Both the position numbers and the translations under genes were made by a program. The notes beneath the pieces were generated by a model that saw nothing but the letters and a program-made list of their open reading frames with translations, had not been told where the DNA came from and made no database searches. From Streptomyces cupreus (GTDB lineage: Bacteria > Actinomycetota > Actinomycetes > Streptomycetales > Streptomycetaceae), in NCBI RefSeq assembly GCF_014257025.1, contig NZ_JACMSF010000036.1:30359-94358 (forward strand): DNA of 64,000 nucleotides. The letters are read 5' to 3'. Positions 1 to 8,967 of this stretch are shown here, in pieces (the first letter of the stretch is position 1; every line of letters begins with the position of its first letter).

Positions 1-2
1 AT

Positions 3-365
3 CTCGTACAGACGCTGCTGCGGCTGCCGGGGCACGGGCCCGACGGCAGTGTGGAGCACCATGTGTGGCCCATCCCGGACGGGCCGCTGGACGGGACGCA
101 GCTCGCGGGCGTGATCCGGCTCGCGCAGGCCGCCGGTGAGGCGCTGGACGCGGGCCGGTCGGTCCTGGTGCGCTGCTATCACGGGTACAACCGCTCGGGT
201 CTGGTCGTCGCGCAGACGCTGATGAGACGGGGGCACTCCGTCGAGGAGGCGATCCGGCTGATACGGTCCCGGCGCTCGCCCTGGGCCCTGCACAATGACC
301 TCTTCGTCGAGTACCTGCGCGCGGGTCTTTCCACCGCCCGGCTGCTGGAGGAGCTCACCGAGTGA
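3..365 (+). CDS. Dual-specificity/tyrosine phosphatase family protein, 5' partial
   Basis: The reading frame is open to the left edge, so the N-terminus is missing; an internal GTG at 51 is possible but would discard conserved sequence. The P-loop is visible at about codons 58-64 as C-Y-H-G-Y-N-R followed by SG, which fits the C-X5-R signature of dual-specificity phosphatases. The usual His before the Cys is Arg here. The upstream WPIPDGP stretch fits the loop with the general-acid Asp. The family hydrolyses phospho-Tyr/Ser/Thr through a cysteinyl-phosphate intermediate. The substrate is unknown. The next gene starts about 90 bp downstream. Confidence 0.75.
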   Translation, partial: LVQTLLRLPGHGPDGSVEHHVWPIPDGPLDGTQLAGVIRLAQAAGEALDAGRSVLVRCYHGYNRSGLVVAQTLMRRGHSVEEAIRLIRSRRSPWALHNDLFVEYLRAGLSTARLLEELTE

Positions 366-454
366 TCGCTCCGGCCCACCCGGGCGGGCAAAAGGTACTT
401 ACCCAAGAATAAGGTGTACGGGGCCACCGCTCACCTCTGAACCACAGGAGCACC

Positions 455-1168
455 GTGCCCCGCAGCCGTGTCCGTACGACCGCCGCCGTCGCCCTGCTGA
501 TGGCGACCGCCGCGGGCTGCGGTGACGCCGGCGGGCTCCAGGGCGCGGGCGCCACACCGACCGCGGTCAGCCCGGCCCGGCTCTGGCCGGAGCTCACGCC
601 CGCCTCCAGCCCGGCCTTCGAGATCGGCGAGGTGACCACCGAGGTCGTCAAGGGCGTCGACGTGCCCGGCGACGACATCCGCAAGGCGGACCCGGTCGCC
701 GTCGTCCGCGCCGAGATCGCCGCGAACCCCGACGACTACGAGGGCGCCAAGGCGCCGTACCGCGAGACGGACCGCAGGATGGCCGACTGCGACCCGGGCG
801 GCGAGGACACCCGCTGTCCCGTCCTCACGCCGTACTACCGCGACCTCGACGGCGACGGGCACGAGGACCTGACGCTCGGCTTCCGGCTCCTGCCCGACCA
901 GCTGACCGCGATCCGCGTCTACACCGTCCAGAAGCACCGGCTGGTCCGGGTCATGTCCTACGACGACGCCGTGAGCGCGGTCGAACTGGCTGGGCGGTCC
1001 GTGATCGTCCGCGCGCCCTCGGAGGTCGCGGGGTACGAGTACCGGCTGCAGTGGACCTGGGACGCGCAGGCCAACGCGATGCTGCTGACCCACGACGAGA
1101 TGCTGCGCACCGGCGAGCGCAAGCCCTCGCCGCGCCCCTCCGCCACTCCCTCCGCGAGCGGCCGATGA
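455..1168 (+). CDS. Putative lipoprotein with calcium-loop-like motif, coupled to a sensor kinase
   Basis: The 237-residue product starts at GTG with AGGAG just upstream. A hydrophobic leader ends in ATAAGC, a lipobox with the lipidated Cys at residue 22, so the mature protein should be anchored outside the membrane. Residues 130-138 read DLDGDGHED, an EF-hand/FG-GAP-like Ca-binding loop. The last bases overlap the start of the histidine kinase gene (ATGA), so the two are translationally coupled. By analogy with CseA, the lipoprotein that modulates the CseC kinase in Streptomyces, it may tune that kinase. No sequence similarity to CseA was established. Confidence 0.7.
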   Translation: MPRSRVRTTAAVALLMATAAGCGDAGGLQGAGATPTAVSPARLWPELTPASSPAFEIGEVTTEVVKGVDVPGDDIRKADPVAVVRAEIAANPDDYEGAKAPYRETDRRMADCDPGGEDTRCPVLTPYYRDLDGDGHEDLTLGFRLLPDQLTAIRVYTVQKHRLVRVMSYDDAVSAVELAGRSVIVRAPSEVAGYEYRLQWTWDAQANAMLLTHDEMLRTGERKPSPRPSATPSASGR

Positions 1169-2412
1169 GGCTCTCGCTGCCCCGCTGGGCCGGGACGCTC
1201 GCCACCAAGGCCGCCGTGTTCATCACCGTGATGTGCTGCGCGCTGACCGCGCTGCTCGGTGTGCTCGTGCATGTCTCGGTGACCAACCAGACCGTCGGCC
1301 GCGCCCGCACCGAGGCGCTCTCCCGGCTGACCGACGCGACGACGGCGTTCGAGGCCGGGGACCGGCTGATGCCGGGCGCGGGCGTCGATCCGCCGGGGCT
1401 GCCCGGGGCGCTGCGGGAGCTGGCGGTCGCCGGGGACCGCGGCACGATGGTCGCCGACCACGAGGGCCGGCCGACCATGTGGGCGGCGGGCCCGGCCGAC
1501 GGCGCTCGGGCACTGGCCGTCCAGGTCGACTACTCCCAGCAGGCCCGCACGATCGACGGTCTGGACCGGGCGATCCTGTGGTCCTCGGGGCTGGCGATCG
1601 GGGCGACGCTGCTGGTGGGCGCGCTGGCGGTGACCCGGGTGACCCGACGGCTGCACACCACGGCTCAGGTGGCACGGCGGATCAGCGGCGGCGATCTGGA
1701 CGCGCGCGTGGACGATCCCCGGACGAAGGATCCCTCACGGCCGCAGGACGAGGTGGCCGCCGTCGCCGCCGCGCTGGATTCCATGGCGGGGTCGTTGCAG
1801 GGGAAGCTTCAGGCCGAGCAGCGGTTCACGGCGGATGTGGCGCATGAGCTGCGGACGCCGTTGACGGGGCTGCACGCGGCGGCGGAGCTGTTGCCTCCGG
1901 GGCGGCCGACGGAGTTGGTGCGGGACCGGGTGGCCGCGTTGCGGACGCTCACCGAGGATCTGCTGGAGATCTCGCGGCTCGACACCGGGCGGGAGCGGCT
2001 GGAAGTGGACACCGAGCAACTGGGGGCGTTGGCCGAGCGGGTGGTGCGGGCGGCCGGGAGCCGTACGGAGGTTGTCGTCCTGCGGGACGTCGCGGTCGAG
2101 ACGGATCGGCGGCGCCTGGAGCGGGTGCTGGGGAACTTGGTGGCCAATGCGCATCGGCATGGGCGGGGGCCGGTGGTGGTGACGGTGGACGGTCCTCGGG
2201 TGACTGTTCGGGATCATGGGGACGGATACCCGGCGTATCTGCTGGAACATGGACCGCAGCGGTTTCGTACGGAGGGTGGGGCCCGGGGGCATGGGCTGGG
2301 GCTGACCATCGCGTTGGGGCAGGCGGAGGTGTTGGGGGCGCGGCTTGCTTTCGCGAATGCGGAGGCTGGTGGGGCCTTGGCGACACTCTCCCTGTCGGCG
2401 GGTGTCGGCTAG
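1165..2412 (+). CDS. Sensor histidine kinase
   Basis: This 415-residue membrane histidine kinase starts at an ATG that overlaps the lipoprotein stop. The order is: an N-terminal membrane segment (about residues 10-35), an extracytoplasmic loop, a second membrane segment (about 130-155), a HAMP-like linker, and HisKA with phospho-acceptor His at about residue 227 in VAHELRTP. The ATPase domain has an N-box (NLVANAHRH) and a glycine box (GHGLGLTIA). The G1 region is weak (DHGDGYP). No response-regulator gene adjoins it in the window, so it either uses a distant partner or one left of the window edge. The ligand is unknown; the coupled lipoprotein suggests envelope sensing. Confidence 0.85.
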   Translation: MRLSLPRWAGTLATKAAVFITVMCCALTALLGVLVHVSVTNQTVGRARTEALSRLTDATTAFEAGDRLMPGAGVDPPGLPGALRELAVAGDRGTMVADHEGRPTMWAAGPADGARALAVQVDYSQQARTIDGLDRAILWSSGLAIGATLLVGALAVTRVTRRLHTTAQVARRISGGDLDARVDDPRTKDPSRPQDEVAAVAAALDSMAGSLQGKLQAEQRFTADVAHELRTPLTGLHAAAELLPPGRPTELVRDRVAALRTLTEDLLEISRLDTGRERLEVDTEQLGALAERVVRAAGSRTEVVVLRDVAVETDRRRLERVLGNLVANAHRHGRGPVVVTVDGPRVTVRDHGDGYPAYLLEHGPQRFRTEGGARGHGLGLTIALGQAEVLGARLAFANAEAGGALATLSLSAGVG

Positions 2413-2627
2413 GGGCTTTCCGGATGGCCCATGTGGAGAGGTGACTGGCGCATTACACGGGCGTGGTCACCGCCAACACCCTGATCCTGCACAGCGCGCC
2501 CAACCGGTGCGGCCGGCCCCCATCCTGGGCCTGGGGGTCGGCCCGGTACATCAACACATCGGGCCCGCGCCACGCTGGTGCTGATCCGCAAGGCACACAA
2601 GACGCCCGATTTGGGTAAGTTCCGGAC

Positions 2628-3986
2628 ATGAGCAAGGCCGGAACCACCGTGGCACGAGCGGACGCACCCGCTCCCGCCGTCCGCCTCCCCCGACGCCGTG
2701 GCATCGAACTGGCCCTCATCGTCGTGGCCGTCCTGCTCTCCGTGTACGGCTACTGTGCCGTCGGTCTCGCCCGCGACGGCACCGTCCCGCCCGGCGCCGT
2801 CGGTTACGGCGCCGGGCTCGGCGTACTGGCGCTGGTAGCCCACTTGGCGGTGCGGTTCAGGGCGCCGTACGCGGACCCGCTGCTGCTGCCGATCGGCGTG
2901 CTGCTCAACGGTCTCGGGCTGGTGCTGATCTACCGGCTCGACCTGGAGACCCCGGGCGACCGGGCGGCGCCCGCCCAACTCGTGTGGTCCACGCTGGGGG
3001 TGGCATTCTTCATCGTGACGGTCGTGCTGTTGCGCGACCACCGGGTCCTTCAGCGTTATGCGTACGTCTGTGTGGTCGCCGCCCTCGGGCTGCTGACCCT
3101 GCCGATCCTGTTCCCCGCCGTGAACGGCGCCCGGATCTGGATCCGGATCGCGGGATTCTCCATCCAGCCGGGCGAGTTCGCCAAGGTGCTGCTTGCGGTG
3201 TTCTTCGCCGCGTATCTGGCCGCGAACCGGGGGGCGCTGGCCTATGCGGGCCGTCGGGTGTGGCGGCTGCAACTGCCGACCGGGCGGGTGCTCGGACCGA
3301 TCGTGGCGATCTGGCTGCTGAGCGTCGGGGTCCTGATCCTCGAACGGGACCTCGGGACCTCGCTGTTGTTCTTCGGGCTGTTCGTGGTCCTGCTGTACGT
3401 CGCCACCGGGCGCACCGGGTGGATCGCGGTGGGGCTGCTGCTGGCCGCGCTGGGGGCGGTGGCCGTGGGGTGGCTGGAGCCGCATGTGCACAGCAGGGTC
3501 GAGGACTGGCTGCATCCCTTCGCCTCGATCGAGGCCGGGCAGGGCCCGAACCAGCTCTCCCAGTCGCTGTTCGCCTTCGCGGCGGGCGGCATGCTCGGCA
3601 CCGGCCTCGGGCTCGGCCACTCCGTGCTGATCGGGTTCGCCGTCAAGTCGGACTTCATCCTGGCCACGGCGGGCGAGGAGCTGGGCCTGGCCGGACTGTC
3701 CGCGATCTTCCTGCTCTACGGCCTGCTGGTGGAGCGCGGTTACCGGGCGGGCGTCACGCTGCGCGACGCCTTCGGGCAGTTGCTCGCGGTGGGGTTGGCC
3801 TCGATCGTGGCGCTCCAGGTGTTCGTGATCGCGGGCGGGGTGACCGGTCTGATCCCGCTGACCGGGATGGCGATGCCGTTCCTGGCGCAGGGCGGCTCCT
3901 CCGTCGTCACCAACTGGGCGATCGTGGCGCTGCTGGTCCGGGTGAGCGACTCGGCACGGCGGCGGCACGACGAGGAGGCGCCGTGA
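2628..3986 (+). CDS. FtsW/RodA/SpoVE family SEDS peptidoglycan glycosyltransferase
   Basis: The 452-residue polytopic membrane protein has about ten hydrophobic segments. Diagnostic SEDS features include INGARIWIRI-like sequence (NGARIWIRIAGF), QPGEFAK, and KSDFILATAGEELGL around residues 340-355. SEDS proteins polymerise lipid II glycan strands at the membrane and act with a class B PBP. The PBP gene that follows overlaps by GTGA, so the two should be made together. Streptomyces has several FtsW/RodA paralogues; this pairing resembles RodA-PbpA, but I would not assign it to division, elongation or sporulation from sequence alone. Confidence 0.93.
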   Translation: MSKAGTTVARADAPAPAVRLPRRRGIELALIVVAVLLSVYGYCAVGLARDGTVPPGAVGYGAGLGVLALVAHLAVRFRAPYADPLLLPIGVLLNGLGLVLIYRLDLETPGDRAAPAQLVWSTLGVAFFIVTVVLLRDHRVLQRYAYVCVVAALGLLTLPILFPAVNGARIWIRIAGFSIQPGEFAKVLLAVFFAAYLAANRGALAYAGRRVWRLQLPTGRVLGPIVAIWLLSVGVLILERDLGTSLLFFGLFVVLLYVATGRTGWIAVGLLLAALGAVAVGWLEPHVHSRVEDWLHPFASIEAGQGPNQLSQSLFAFAAGGMLGTGLGLGHSVLIGFAVKSDFILATAGEELGLAGLSAIFLLYGLLVERGYRAGVTLRDAFGQLLAVGLASIVALQVFVIAGGVTGLIPLTGMAMPFLAQGGSSVVTNWAIVALLVRVSDSARRRHDEEAP

Positions 3987-5440
3987 CCCGGCATATCCGG
4001 CTCGCGGCCGTCTTCTGCGCCCTGCTGCTGGCCGCGCTCCTGGTGAACGCCACCCGTATCCAGGTCTTCGAGGCCGGCGCCTACGACGACAACTCCGCCA
4101 ACCGTCGGGGGACCATCGCCCGGTACGGCCAGCCGCGCGGCGACATCCTGGTCGGCGGCCGCCCGATCACCGGCTCCAAGGACACCGGCGAGCAGCTCCG
4201 CTATGAACGCACCTATCTGGACGGCCCGTTGTACGCGCCGGTGACCGGCTTCGCCTCGCAGGTGTACGGCACGTCGTTCCTGGAGCACACCGAGGACGGG
4301 GTGCTGTCGGGGGCGGACCCGATGCTGTCGCCGTTCCCGCTGCTGAACGACCTGACCCGGGCCCGGAATCCGGGCGGCGACGTGGTGACGACGCTGCGCG
4401 CGGCGGCGCAGCGGGCGGCCTACGACGGGCTCGCCGGACGCAAGGGCGCGGTGGCGGCGATCGAGCCGTCGACGGGCCGGATCCTGGCGCTGGTGTCGAC
4501 GCCCTCCTACAACCCGGAGGCGCTCTCGGGGAACGGACCGACGGTGTCCCGGTCCTGGATCGGGCTGAACGAGGACCCGGACAAGCCGATGCTCAACCGG
4601 GCGGTACGGCAGACGTATCCGCCGGGGTCGACCTTCAAGGTGGTGACCGCGGCGGCGGCGCTGGACGCGGGGGTGGTCACGGATGTCGACGAACCGACGG
4701 ACTCCCCCGACCCGTACCCCCTGCCGGGTACCTCGACGAGCCTGACGAACGAGGCGAAGGGGTGCGCGGACGCGTCGCTCCGGGCCGCCTTCGAGTGGTC
4801 CTGCAACACGGTGTTCGCGAAGCTGGGGGTGCGGGTGGGGGTGGCCGATCTGACGGCCACCGCGCAGGCGTTCGGGTTCAATGACACGGGGGTGCGGATC
4901 CCGTACTCGGTGGCGCCGAGCACCTTCGACACCTCGGTCGACCGGGCGCAGCTCGCGCTGTCGGCGATCGGTCAGTACAACACGCGGGCGACGCCTTTGC
5001 AGATGGCGATGGTCGCGGCGGCGGTGGCGAACGGGGGGCAGATGCGGGCGCCGTATCTGGTGGAGCGGACGACGCGGTCGGGCGGGGCGACACTGGCGAC
5101 GGCCGGATCACGTCCGGTACGGCAGGCGATGCATCCGGGGACCGCGGTACGGCTGCGGGAGCTGATGACGGACGTGGTGCGGGAGGGCACCGGTGCGAAC
5201 GCGGCGATCCCGGGGGTGACCGTCGGCGGCAAGACGGGCACCGCCCAGCACGGGATCGGCAACTCCGGGACGCCGTACGCCTGGTTCGTGTCGTGGGCGC
5301 AGGGTGAGCGGGACATGGAACCGCGGGTGGCGGTCGCCGTGGTGGTGGAGGACGCGGAGGCGGACCGTGGGGAGATCAGCGGGGGCGGGGACGCGGCACC
5401 GATCGCTCGGGCCGTGATGGAGGCGGTGCTCAACTCCTAG
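3983..5440 (+). CDS. Class B penicillin-binding protein (PbpA-type transpeptidase)
   Basis: The 485-residue protein starts at GTG inside the stop of the SEDS gene. It has one N-terminal membrane anchor (about residues 7-25), a dimerisation/pedestal region, then a transpeptidase domain. All three catalytic motifs are present: S-T-F-K with nucleophile Ser216 and Lys219, S-C-N at 273-275, and K-T-G at 417-419. It crosslinks peptidoglycan stem peptides outside the membrane and is the target of beta-lactams. The length fits actinobacterial PbpA and is shorter than FtsI types with PASTA or long N-terminal modules. It presumably works with the coupled SEDS glycosyltransferase. Confidence 0.93.
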   Translation: MTRHIRLAAVFCALLLAALLVNATRIQVFEAGAYDDNSANRRGTIARYGQPRGDILVGGRPITGSKDTGEQLRYERTYLDGPLYAPVTGFASQVYGTSFLEHTEDGVLSGADPMLSPFPLLNDLTRARNPGGDVVTTLRAAAQRAAYDGLAGRKGAVAAIEPSTGRILALVSTPSYNPEALSGNGPTVSRSWIGLNEDPDKPMLNRAVRQTYPPGSTFKVVTAAAALDAGVVTDVDEPTDSPDPYPLPGTSTSLTNEAKGCADASLRAAFEWSCNTVFAKLGVRVGVADLTATAQAFGFNDTGVRIPYSVAPSTFDTSVDRAQLALSAIGQYNTRATPLQMAMVAAAVANGGQMRAPYLVERTTRSGGATLATAGSRPVRQAMHPGTAVRLRELMTDVVREGTGANAAIPGVTVGGKTGTAQHGIGNSGTPYAWFVSWAQGERDMEPRVAVAVVVEDAEADRGEISGGGDAAPIARAVMEAVLNS

Positions 5441-5505
5441 GTGGGGGTTCTCGGTTGATGAGACGGGGGTACCGAGCGCCGGGCTCCCGACCTAACGTTC
5501 GGTCC

Positions 5506-6009
5506 ATGACTTCAGCCGCGTACCAACTCGCCCAGGTGAACATCGCCCGCCTCAAAGCCCCTCTGGACTCCCCGCAGTTGAAGGACTTCGTCGACGCGCT
5601 GGACCCGGTGAACGCGGACGCCGACACGGCGGACGGCTTCGTCTGGCGCCTTCAGTCCGAGGCGGGCGACGCCACGGACATCCCCGTCTTCGGGGACGAG
5701 TGGCTGATCATCAACATGTCGGTGTGGCGGGACGCCAATGCCCTGACGGCGTACATGTACCAGGGCCGCCACCGGGAGATGCTGGCCCGCCGCAGGGAGT
5801 GGTTCGAGAAGCTGCAGGAGGCGACCGCGACCCTGTGGTGGGTCCCCGCCGGCCACCGCCCCACGGTCGCGGAGGCGGAGTCCCGCCTCCTGCACCTGCG
5901 CACCCACGGCCCGACCCCGTACGCCTTCACCCTGCGCACGTCGTTCCCGGCGCAGGGTGCGGAGCCGGTGGCGCTGGAGGTGCCGGAGGGGCTGGGCTGC
6001 TCGGCCTAG
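5506..6009 (+). CDS. DUF3291 domain-containing protein
   Basis: This 167-residue soluble protein resembles the DUF3291 family: an N-terminal YQLAQVNIARL strand, a central DEWLIINMSVW segment and a C-terminal FTLRTSFPA strand. The family adopts a dimeric ferredoxin-like (antibiotic-monooxygenase-like) fold, but its reaction is unknown. The ATG at 5506 is preferred over an in-frame upstream ATG at 5461 because similarity to the family begins here. It is single-gene, with a convergent neighbour ending 7 bp away. Confidence 0.75.
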   Translation: MTSAAYQLAQVNIARLKAPLDSPQLKDFVDALDPVNADADTADGFVWRLQSEAGDATDIPVFGDEWLIINMSVWRDANALTAYMYQGRHREMLARRREWFEKLQEATATLWWVPAGHRPTVAEAESRLLHLRTHGPTPYAFTLRTSFPAQGAEPVALEVPEGLGCSA

Positions 6010-6015
6010 GGAAGG

Positions 6016-6648
6016 TCAGGCCTGGGGCTCCGGGGTGGGCTCGGGGCCCCGCCGTCGGCGGTTGATCGCGGTGAGGTCGATGTCGATGGGGAACGGGGCG
6101 GAGAGCGTGAGCTTGTCGTGGAAGATGCCCGTGAGACCGTACGCCTGCGTCGCCGTGTCGAGTTCGAAGACGTAGACCACCGGAAGGCCCTCGTTCTCTT
6201 CGACGCGCCAGTAGTACGGGATGCCAGCTTGCGCGTACTTCCTCGGCTTGACCTCCCGGTCGCGGTCCTCCGAGTCCTCCGAGACGACCTCAATGGCGAT
6301 CACGACGTCCTCCGGCCGGTACCAGGTCTGCTTCGGACCGGTGTCGGCGCCGGCGCGGAAGACCAGAACGTCGGGCTCCGGCCGATTGCGCTTGTTGAGC
6401 TTGATGGTCATCTCCCGGATGACGTCCAGTTCGTCCGGGACCTGATCCAGCAGGCTGTTGTCCAGCAAACGGATGGCACGCGAGTGGAAATTGGTCTGCG
6501 GACTCACGAAAACGAGGCTCCCGTCGATCAACTCCGTGTGCGGAGGAAGATTGGGAAGCTCGTCGAGGTCGTCCGCCGTCCAGCCACCCTCCGGGGGACG
6601 AGCCCACTGGTAGTCGTCGTCCAGCCCGTAGTCGCGTGCGGCGCTCAT
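6016..6648 (-). CDS. Uma2 family (DUF820) restriction-endonuclease-fold protein
   Basis: The 210-residue protein matches the Uma2/DUF820 family, which has a PD-(D/E)XK nuclease fold. Likely active-site residues are Glu39 (TELIDG), Asp93 (EPDVLVF), Glu120 (AIEVVSE) and a Lys in EVKPRKYA. The ATG at 6648 has GGGAG about 7 bp upstream and is preferred to the ATG at 6660. Streptomyces genomes carry many copies of this family, often solitary. The biological role is unresolved; nuclease activity is inferred from the fold. No mobile-element context is visible here. Confidence 0.85.
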   Translation of the reverse strand: MSAARDYGLDDDYQWARPPEGGWTADDLDELPNLPPHTELIDGSLVFVSPQTNFHSRAIRLLDNSLLDQVPDELDVIREMTIKLNKRNRPEPDVLVFRAGADTGPKQTWYRPEDVVIAIEVVSEDSEDRDREVKPRKYAQAGIPYYWRVEENEGLPVVYVFELDTATQAYGLTGIFHDKLTLSAPFPIDIDLTAINRRRRGPEPTPEPQA

Positions 6649-6728
6649 GGTTGCTCCCATGTGACGGAGTCTGCTGGCACTGCCAGCGTACCCAGACGCA
6701 TATGCCGAATCGCCCATCGAACGAGTGA

Positions 6729-7841
6729 TCAACCCGTGAGGCGTTGACCCTCCTCGATCGCCTCCCGCACCTCCGCCACCCGCTCCCGCTCCTCCCCCGC
6801 GAACCGCTCCGCGTCCAGCCTCTCGGCGATCTCCTCGTCCTCGGCCATCAGCCGGTCCAGGTTGGAGTCGCCCATCTCGAAGGCGCCCATGTCGACGTAG
6901 GCCTGTTGCAGGCGCTTGCCCCACAGGCCGATGTCCTTGACGCAGGGGACGATGCGGGAGAACAGCAACCGGCGGAAGAGGGCCAGGAATTCGGACTGTT
7001 CGCTGTACTCCTCCGCCTCCGCCTTCGGGATGCCGAAGTTCTCCAGGACCTCGACTCCCCGCAGGCGGTCGCGCATCAGATGGCAGCCCTCGATGACGAA
7101 CTCCTCGCGTTCGCGCAGTTCGGCGTCGGTGAGCTGCTTGTAGTAGTCGCGCAGTGCCATCCGACCGAAGGCCACATGGCGGGCCTCGTCCTGCATGACG
7201 TAGGCGAGGATCTGCTTGGGGAGGGGCTTGTCGGTGGTGTCGCGGATCATGCCGAACGCGGCGAGGGCGAGGCCCTCGATGAGGACCTGCATGCCGAGGT
7301 ACGGCATGTCCCAGCGGCTGTCGGCGAGCGTGTCGCCCAGCAGGGACCGGAGGTTGTCGTTGACCGGGTAGAGCATCCCGATCTTCTCGTGCAGGAAACG
7401 GCCGTAGATCTCGGCGTGCCGGGCCTCGTCCATGGTCTGGGTCGCCGAGTAGAACTTCGCGTCCAGGTCGGGGACCGACTCCACGATGCGGGCGGCGCAG
7501 ACCATCGCGCCCTGTTCGCCGTGCAGGAACTGGCTGAACTGCCAGGAGGCGTAGTGCTTGCGCAGCTCCCCCTTGTCGGCTTCCGTCATCTTCGCCCAGT
7601 GCCGGGTGCCGTAGAGCGACATCGCCTCGTCGGGGGTGCCGAGCGGGTCGTGGGGGTCGACCTCCAGGTCCCAGTCGATCCGCCGCTGCCCGTCCCACTG
7701 CTTGTCCTTGCCCTTCTGGTAGAGGGCGAGCAGACGGTCGCGGCCGTCGTCGTACTCCCAGGCGAAGCGGGCCGCGCCGGTCGCCGGCACCTGCCAGAGA
7801 CGGTCCCCCGGGTCCTTGGCGTACAGGTCGTATGTCGGCAT
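6729..7841 (-). CDS. Ferritin-like di-iron protein (ribonucleotide-reductase-R2-like)
   Basis: The 370-residue protein shows a full set of carboxylate di-iron ligands in ferritin-fold order: Glu109, Glu139-x-x-His142, Glu189, and Glu219-x-x-His222. This arrangement is used by R2-like oxidases, N-oxygenases and desaturases, but the substrate cannot be read from sequence. The start at 7841 is chosen because the family-like region begins at MPTYDLYAKD; longer in-frame starts are possible. It is divergent from an AurF-like di-iron gene across about 125 bp, so a shared promoter region and possible control by the TetR gene downstream of its partner are plausible. Confidence 0.8.
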   Translation of the reverse strand: MPTYDLYAKDPGDRLWQVPATGAARFAWEYDDGRDRLLALYQKGKDKQWDGQRRIDWDLEVDPHDPLGTPDEAMSLYGTRHWAKMTEADKGELRKHYASWQFSQFLHGEQGAMVCAARIVESVPDLDAKFYSATQTMDEARHAEIYGRFLHEKIGMLYPVNDNLRSLLGDTLADSRWDMPYLGMQVLIEGLALAAFGMIRDTTDKPLPKQILAYVMQDEARHVAFGRMALRDYYKQLTDAELREREEFVIEGCHLMRDRLRGVEVLENFGIPKAEAEEYSEQSEFLALFRRLLFSRIVPCVKDIGLWGKRLQQAYVDMGAFEMGDSNLDRLMAEDEEIAERLDAERFAGEERERVAEVREAIEEGQRLTG

Positions 7842-7968
7842 GTCCCGCAGAGTCCCGCTCGGTAGACGCGGGGTCAACAAGTGCCGCGCGAGGGATTGAC
7901 GGGCTTACTGACAAGCAGTCTCATAAGGGGACGGAGGATGTGACCCCGGGTAACGAATTGGGAGAACG

Positions 7969-8907
7969 ATGACGACCCTCACGGAAGCCGACGCGCTCGA
8001 AGGCCTGCGCGACGCGCTGGGCCTGCTCAAGGACCGGGAGCAGGTGGCCGAACGGCTGCTCGACTCCTCCGCGAAGCACTCCTTCGACCCCGACAAGGAG
8101 CTGGACTGGGACGCGCCCTTCGAGGAGGGCAAGTGGTTCTGGCCGCCGGAGCTGGTGTCGCTGTACGACACGCCGATCTGGAAGCGGATGAGCGAGGAGC
8201 AGCGGATTCTGCTCTCGCAGCACGAGGCGGCGGCGCTGGCCTCGCTGGGGATCTGGTTCGAGCTGATCCTGATGCAGCTGCTGGTGCGGCACATCTACGA
8301 CAAGGCGGCGACGAGCGCGCATGTGCGGTACGCGCTCACCGAGATCGAGGACGAGTGCAGGCACTCGAAGATGTTCGCGCGGCTGATCTCGCGCGGGGAG
8401 ACGCCCTGGTACCCGGTGAGCCGGGTGCATCAGAATCTGGGGCGGCTGTTCAAGACGATCTCCACGACTCCGGGATCCTTCACGGCGACGCTGCTCGGCG
8501 AGGAGGTCCTGGACTGGATGCAGCGGCTGACGTTCCCGGACGAGCGGGTGCAGCCGTTGATCCGGGGCGTCACACGGATCCATGTGGTGGAGGAGGCCCG
8601 GCATGTTCGCTACGCCCGTGAGGAGCTGCGGCGGCAGATGCTGACGGCGCCGAAGTGGTCGCAGGAGTTCACCCGGGTCACGTCCGGGGAGTTCGCGCGG
8701 GTGTTCTCGGTGGCGTTCGTGAATCCCGAGGTCTACACGAATGTGGGGCTCGACAAGCGGGAGGCCGTGGCGCAGGTGCGGGCGAGTGGGCATCGGCGGG
8801 AGGTCATGCAGACCGGGGCGAAGCGGTTGACGGACTTCCTGGACGACATCGGGGTGCTGCGGGGGGTCGGGCGGCGGTTGTGGCGGTCGTCGGGGCTGCT
8901 GGCGTAG
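7969..8907 (+). CDS. AurF-like di-iron oxygenase
   Basis: The 312-residue protein fits the AurF (p-aminobenzoate N-oxygenase) family. The seven-ligand pattern can be placed at Glu98, Glu129, His132, Glu178, His205, Glu209 and His212. The Glu178 to His205 to Glu209 to His212 spacing (27, 4, 3) equals that of AurF Glu196, His223, Glu227 and His230, including the extra His typical of this family. AurF oxidises arylamines to nitro compounds. No biosynthetic cluster surrounds this gene, so the physiological substrate is unknown. It is followed by a TetR gene and is divergent from another di-iron protein gene. Confidence 0.8.
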   Translation: MTTLTEADALEGLRDALGLLKDREQVAERLLDSSAKHSFDPDKELDWDAPFEEGKWFWPPELVSLYDTPIWKRMSEEQRILLSQHEAAALASLGIWFELILMQLLVRHIYDKAATSAHVRYALTEIEDECRHSKMFARLISRGETPWYPVSRVHQNLGRLFKTISTTPGSFTATLLGEEVLDWMQRLTFPDERVQPLIRGVTRIHVVEEARHVRYAREELRRQMLTAPKWSQEFTRVTSGEFARVFSVAFVNPEVYTNVGLDKREAVAQVRASGHRREVMQTGAKRLTDFLDDIGVLRGVGRRLWRSSGLLA

Positions 8908-8967
8908 GAAGGCCCCGACCGGCCGCAGGCTGCGTGGGTACGGCCGACGGCGGTTACGCTGCACGTC

